Below, one piece after another: positions 41,142 to 42,762 of a DNA stretch of 42,762 nucleotides. Each line of letters begins with the position of its first letter. The first letter of the stretch is position 1. The notes under the pieces were generated by a model, which had not been told where the DNA came from, made no database searches, and saw only the letters and a list, made by a program, of their open reading frames with translations. The position numbers and the translations under genes are program-made. Source of the DNA: Bacteroidota bacterium (GTDB lineage: Bacteria; Bacteroidota; Bacteroidia; JABEUT01). The stretch is from contig JABDHI010000020.1 of assembly GCA_013285655.1 (NCBI GenBank), positions 1-42,762 on the forward strand, given 5' to 3'.

Positions 41142-41202
41142 ACATAGGTAGTTTGGCTTAGTACTAAAATGGTTTAGTATAGTAGTAAGTTTGCTTCAAC
41201 AA

Positions 41203-41210
41203 CAAATATA
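41203..41210 (-). promoter_or_regulatory. Possible -7 element of the giant adhesin gene
   Basis: TATATTTG on the minus strand matches TAnnTTTG, about 62 bases before the ATG at 41141. A TTG at the expected distance is lacking, but the position between the SMC-like gene stop and the adhesin start supports it. Confidence 0.45.
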
Positions 41211-41219
41211 ACAAAATGA

Positions 41220-42749
41220 TTAGTTTTTAGCTTTGGTTTCTTCAATGTTAGCCTTTACTTCTTCCAGTTGCTTCTGCGCCTTTTCAAAATCAATAGCTAC
41301 AGGCAATAGCTTTTCAAACTCTTCGCGTTCTTTCTTAAGCTCGGTAAGCTTGGCCTTTAATTCTTCTACTGAATCAATAGGGCTGCCCTTAATTCCTTTA
41401 GGCAATTTAATTTCTCCATCGAACAACTTCATTAACGAACCCAACTTCGAAATCTTCTTCTCTATCAAATCAGCTGACTGGCTCGAAAAATCGGGAGAGA
41501 GAATAAAGTTCAATATCTCCTTATCTTTTTGGTCGGTAGTAATTTTGTGTATCAACTGGTTCGAATAGCCCTTAACCTGTCCATCAATACGGCTGATAGA
41601 GGCTTTCAGGTCTGCAATACGTTGTTCAATTTGCTTAACCGTAAAACGTTCAACACGTGTAATGCTGGTTTCGGTATCCTTACGTATCTTATCGAAATTG
41701 GTAAGCTGTTGGTTTAAAAATTGCAGGCCTTCGTATGAATTGATCTCAGCAATTTGTTGTTGCAAGCCAGTCTGGTGTTCAGCAATTTGCTTTAGCTCAA
41801 CTTCGTTACCGCCAATTTCCCTGTCTAATTTTTGTTTCTTAGGTATTAGCTTTTCGTTCAACTCAAACTGGGTCTTATCCAGTTCTTGCTTGCTCTTAAG
41901 CGACTGCATCTCCATTTCGGTAAGCGTAGGAGAATACCTTGAATTGAAAAGGAACACCAACTCAGCCAAATTCTTGGTCTTGGCCTTGTAAAGGTTCAAC
42001 TCTTCACGGAATTCAAAGAAATCTTTTTGTATATCCGATACGGTCTTTATCTCTTCATTAATACGTAACAGATCATGAATATCTTTCTTACTCTTTTGCG
42101 AGAAGTTAATACCCTCATTATCCCTGTTATCGGCAATCATGAGAGACTCTTTCAAAGTCTTGTTTGTAATAAGCTTTGAGTTAATTAGGTAACGGTAAAC
42201 TTTCGAGAAGTTGTTACTTAACCCGTCAGACATTACATTGTCTTCAAGCCAAATTACACCATTGTTCTTATTGCCACGCTGGTAAACCCAGTTAAATACT
42301 TCGCGCTTATCTTTAAACTCATATAGTTCAATACCCGATGCGCTGAATTGTGTTTGCAGTTCATCAAATTTGAGTACAGTTTGTTGGCCGTTCTTTTCTT
42401 TAATGAACAGGTCATCGCTATACTCCCTGTCGAAACGGTAGTACTCCACCTCGCCTTCGCTATTACGCTTCAGCAATATGCAATAGTAGTTTTGCTTATA
42501 AATTTCAAATACAATGTAGCTGTTAACGGACGATGGAAAATAGTGATGCACTGTTTCCTTATCGCCCGGTTTGTTATCTACAAACGCCATCTTCTTTCCG
42601 TCGATAATGAACAGAAAGTTAAGGGCATAAATAAAGGTACTTTTCCCGATATTATTCGGGCCAACCAACTGAATTGAATCGCAATCATCGAGTTTAACGA
42701 TGGCTTTTCCGTAGGTTGTTGAGTTTAAAATTACAAGTCGTTTCAGCAT
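41220..42749 (-). CDS. SMC-like coiled-coil ATPase lacking a C-terminal head
   Basis: 509 aa, bounded by an ATG (42749) and a TAA (41220). The N-terminal AAA head (1-230) opens with a short strand and a clear Walker A, GPNNIGKST (30-38). A long coiled coil rich in Lys, Glu, Gln and Leu (about 230-509) follows, with a break near 395-440. RecF/SMC-type proteins need a second half holding the ABC signature and Walker B; it is absent and the following DNA is non-coding. The protein is therefore either truncated or one half of a split SMC, with the partner perhaps beyond the right edge. Relatives include JetC/MukB-type and other defence SMC proteins. No partner is in view, so no system is assigned. 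Confidence 0.65.
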   Translation of the reverse strand: MLKRLVILNSTTYGKAIVKLDDCDSIQLVGPNNIGKSTFIYALNFLFIIDGKKMAFVDNKPGDKETVHHYFPSSVNSYIVFEIYKQNYYCILLKRNSEGEVEYYRFDREYSDDLFIKEKNGQQTVLKFDELQTQFSASGIELYEFKDKREVFNWVYQRGNKNNGVIWLEDNVMSDGLSNNFSKVYRYLINSKLITNKTLKESLMIADNRDNEGINFSQKSKKDIHDLLRINEEIKTVSDIQKDFFEFREELNLYKAKTKNLAELVFLFNSRYSPTLTEMEMQSLKSKQELDKTQFELNEKLIPKKQKLDREIGGNEVELKQIAEHQTGLQQQIAEINSYEGLQFLNQQLTNFDKIRKDTETSITRVERFTVKQIEQRIADLKASISRIDGQVKGYSNQLIHKITTDQKDKEILNFILSPDFSSQSADLIEKKISKLGSLMKLFDGEIKLPKGIKGSPIDSVEELKAKLTELKKEREEFEKLLPVAIDFEKAQKQLEEVKANIEETKAKN

Positions 42750-42762
42750 TGTGTTTTTTTCT

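Noticed and set aside
41220-42749. Assignment as Wadjet JetC or another named defence ATPase
   Set aside because: No kleisin, KITE, nuclease or other partner gene is in the window and the C-terminal half of the protein is missing.

Overview
The window comes from a Bacteroidota chromosome, probably a Chitinophagales- or Sphingobacteriales-like gliding or surface-active bacterium. The evidence is direct: seven large secreted proteins carry type IX secretion (T9SS) C-terminal sorting domains (five type A, two gliding-motility-type CHU_C/type B). A PorQ gene sits beside cmk, as in many Bacteroidota. Intergenic regions hold TTG-N19/20-TAnnTTTG promoters, and Shine-Dalgarno sites are mostly absent. 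No phage, plasmid, transposase, tRNA, rRNA or CRISPR was found.

Layout. 0-5 kb: small outer-membrane barrel protein, a Tim44-like protein with two zinc ribbons, a cold-shock protein, and a leftward pair (a Bacteroidota-restricted barrel protein and a GNAT acetyltransferase). 5.3-12.6 kb, rightward: two paralogous secreted GH25 lysozymes flanking a small exported protein of unknown function, then a 967-aa Ig-repeat surface protein. 12.6-17 kb: lipoprotein, mnmE, a di-haem c-type cytochrome and a T9SS-secreted metallophosphoesterase. 17-20.6 kb: a light-response cluster made of a CarH/LitR-type MerR-B12 regulator divergent from a small unknown gene, a DUF2177 membrane protein and a photolyase, with a perfect 13-bp inverted repeat in the divergent promoter and a structured element inside the operon. 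20.7-23.9 kb: sucD-porQ-cmk, tightly packed. 24.2-41.1 kb, leftward: two PKD-repeat paralogs (8 and 11 PKD units) and a 2780-aa repeat adhesin. 41.2-42.7 kb: an SMC-like ATPase that has an N-terminal head and coiled coil but no C-terminal head.

How the parts fit. PorQ belongs to the T9SS attachment machinery that would put the window's lysozymes, phosphatase, Ig, PKD and repeat proteins on the cell surface. The B12-type regulator probably controls photolyase in response to light. The most novel-looking items are: the nested repeat history of the giant adhesin, in which a triplicated ~353-aa block lies inside one copy of a 379-aa repeat; the unknown small protein co-transcribed with the second lysozyme; the three-way-junction-like element in the photolyase operon; the near-identical 104-bp segment in the two PKD genes; and the half-length SMC-like ATPase at the right edge. 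All assignments come from reading motifs; no database search was run.
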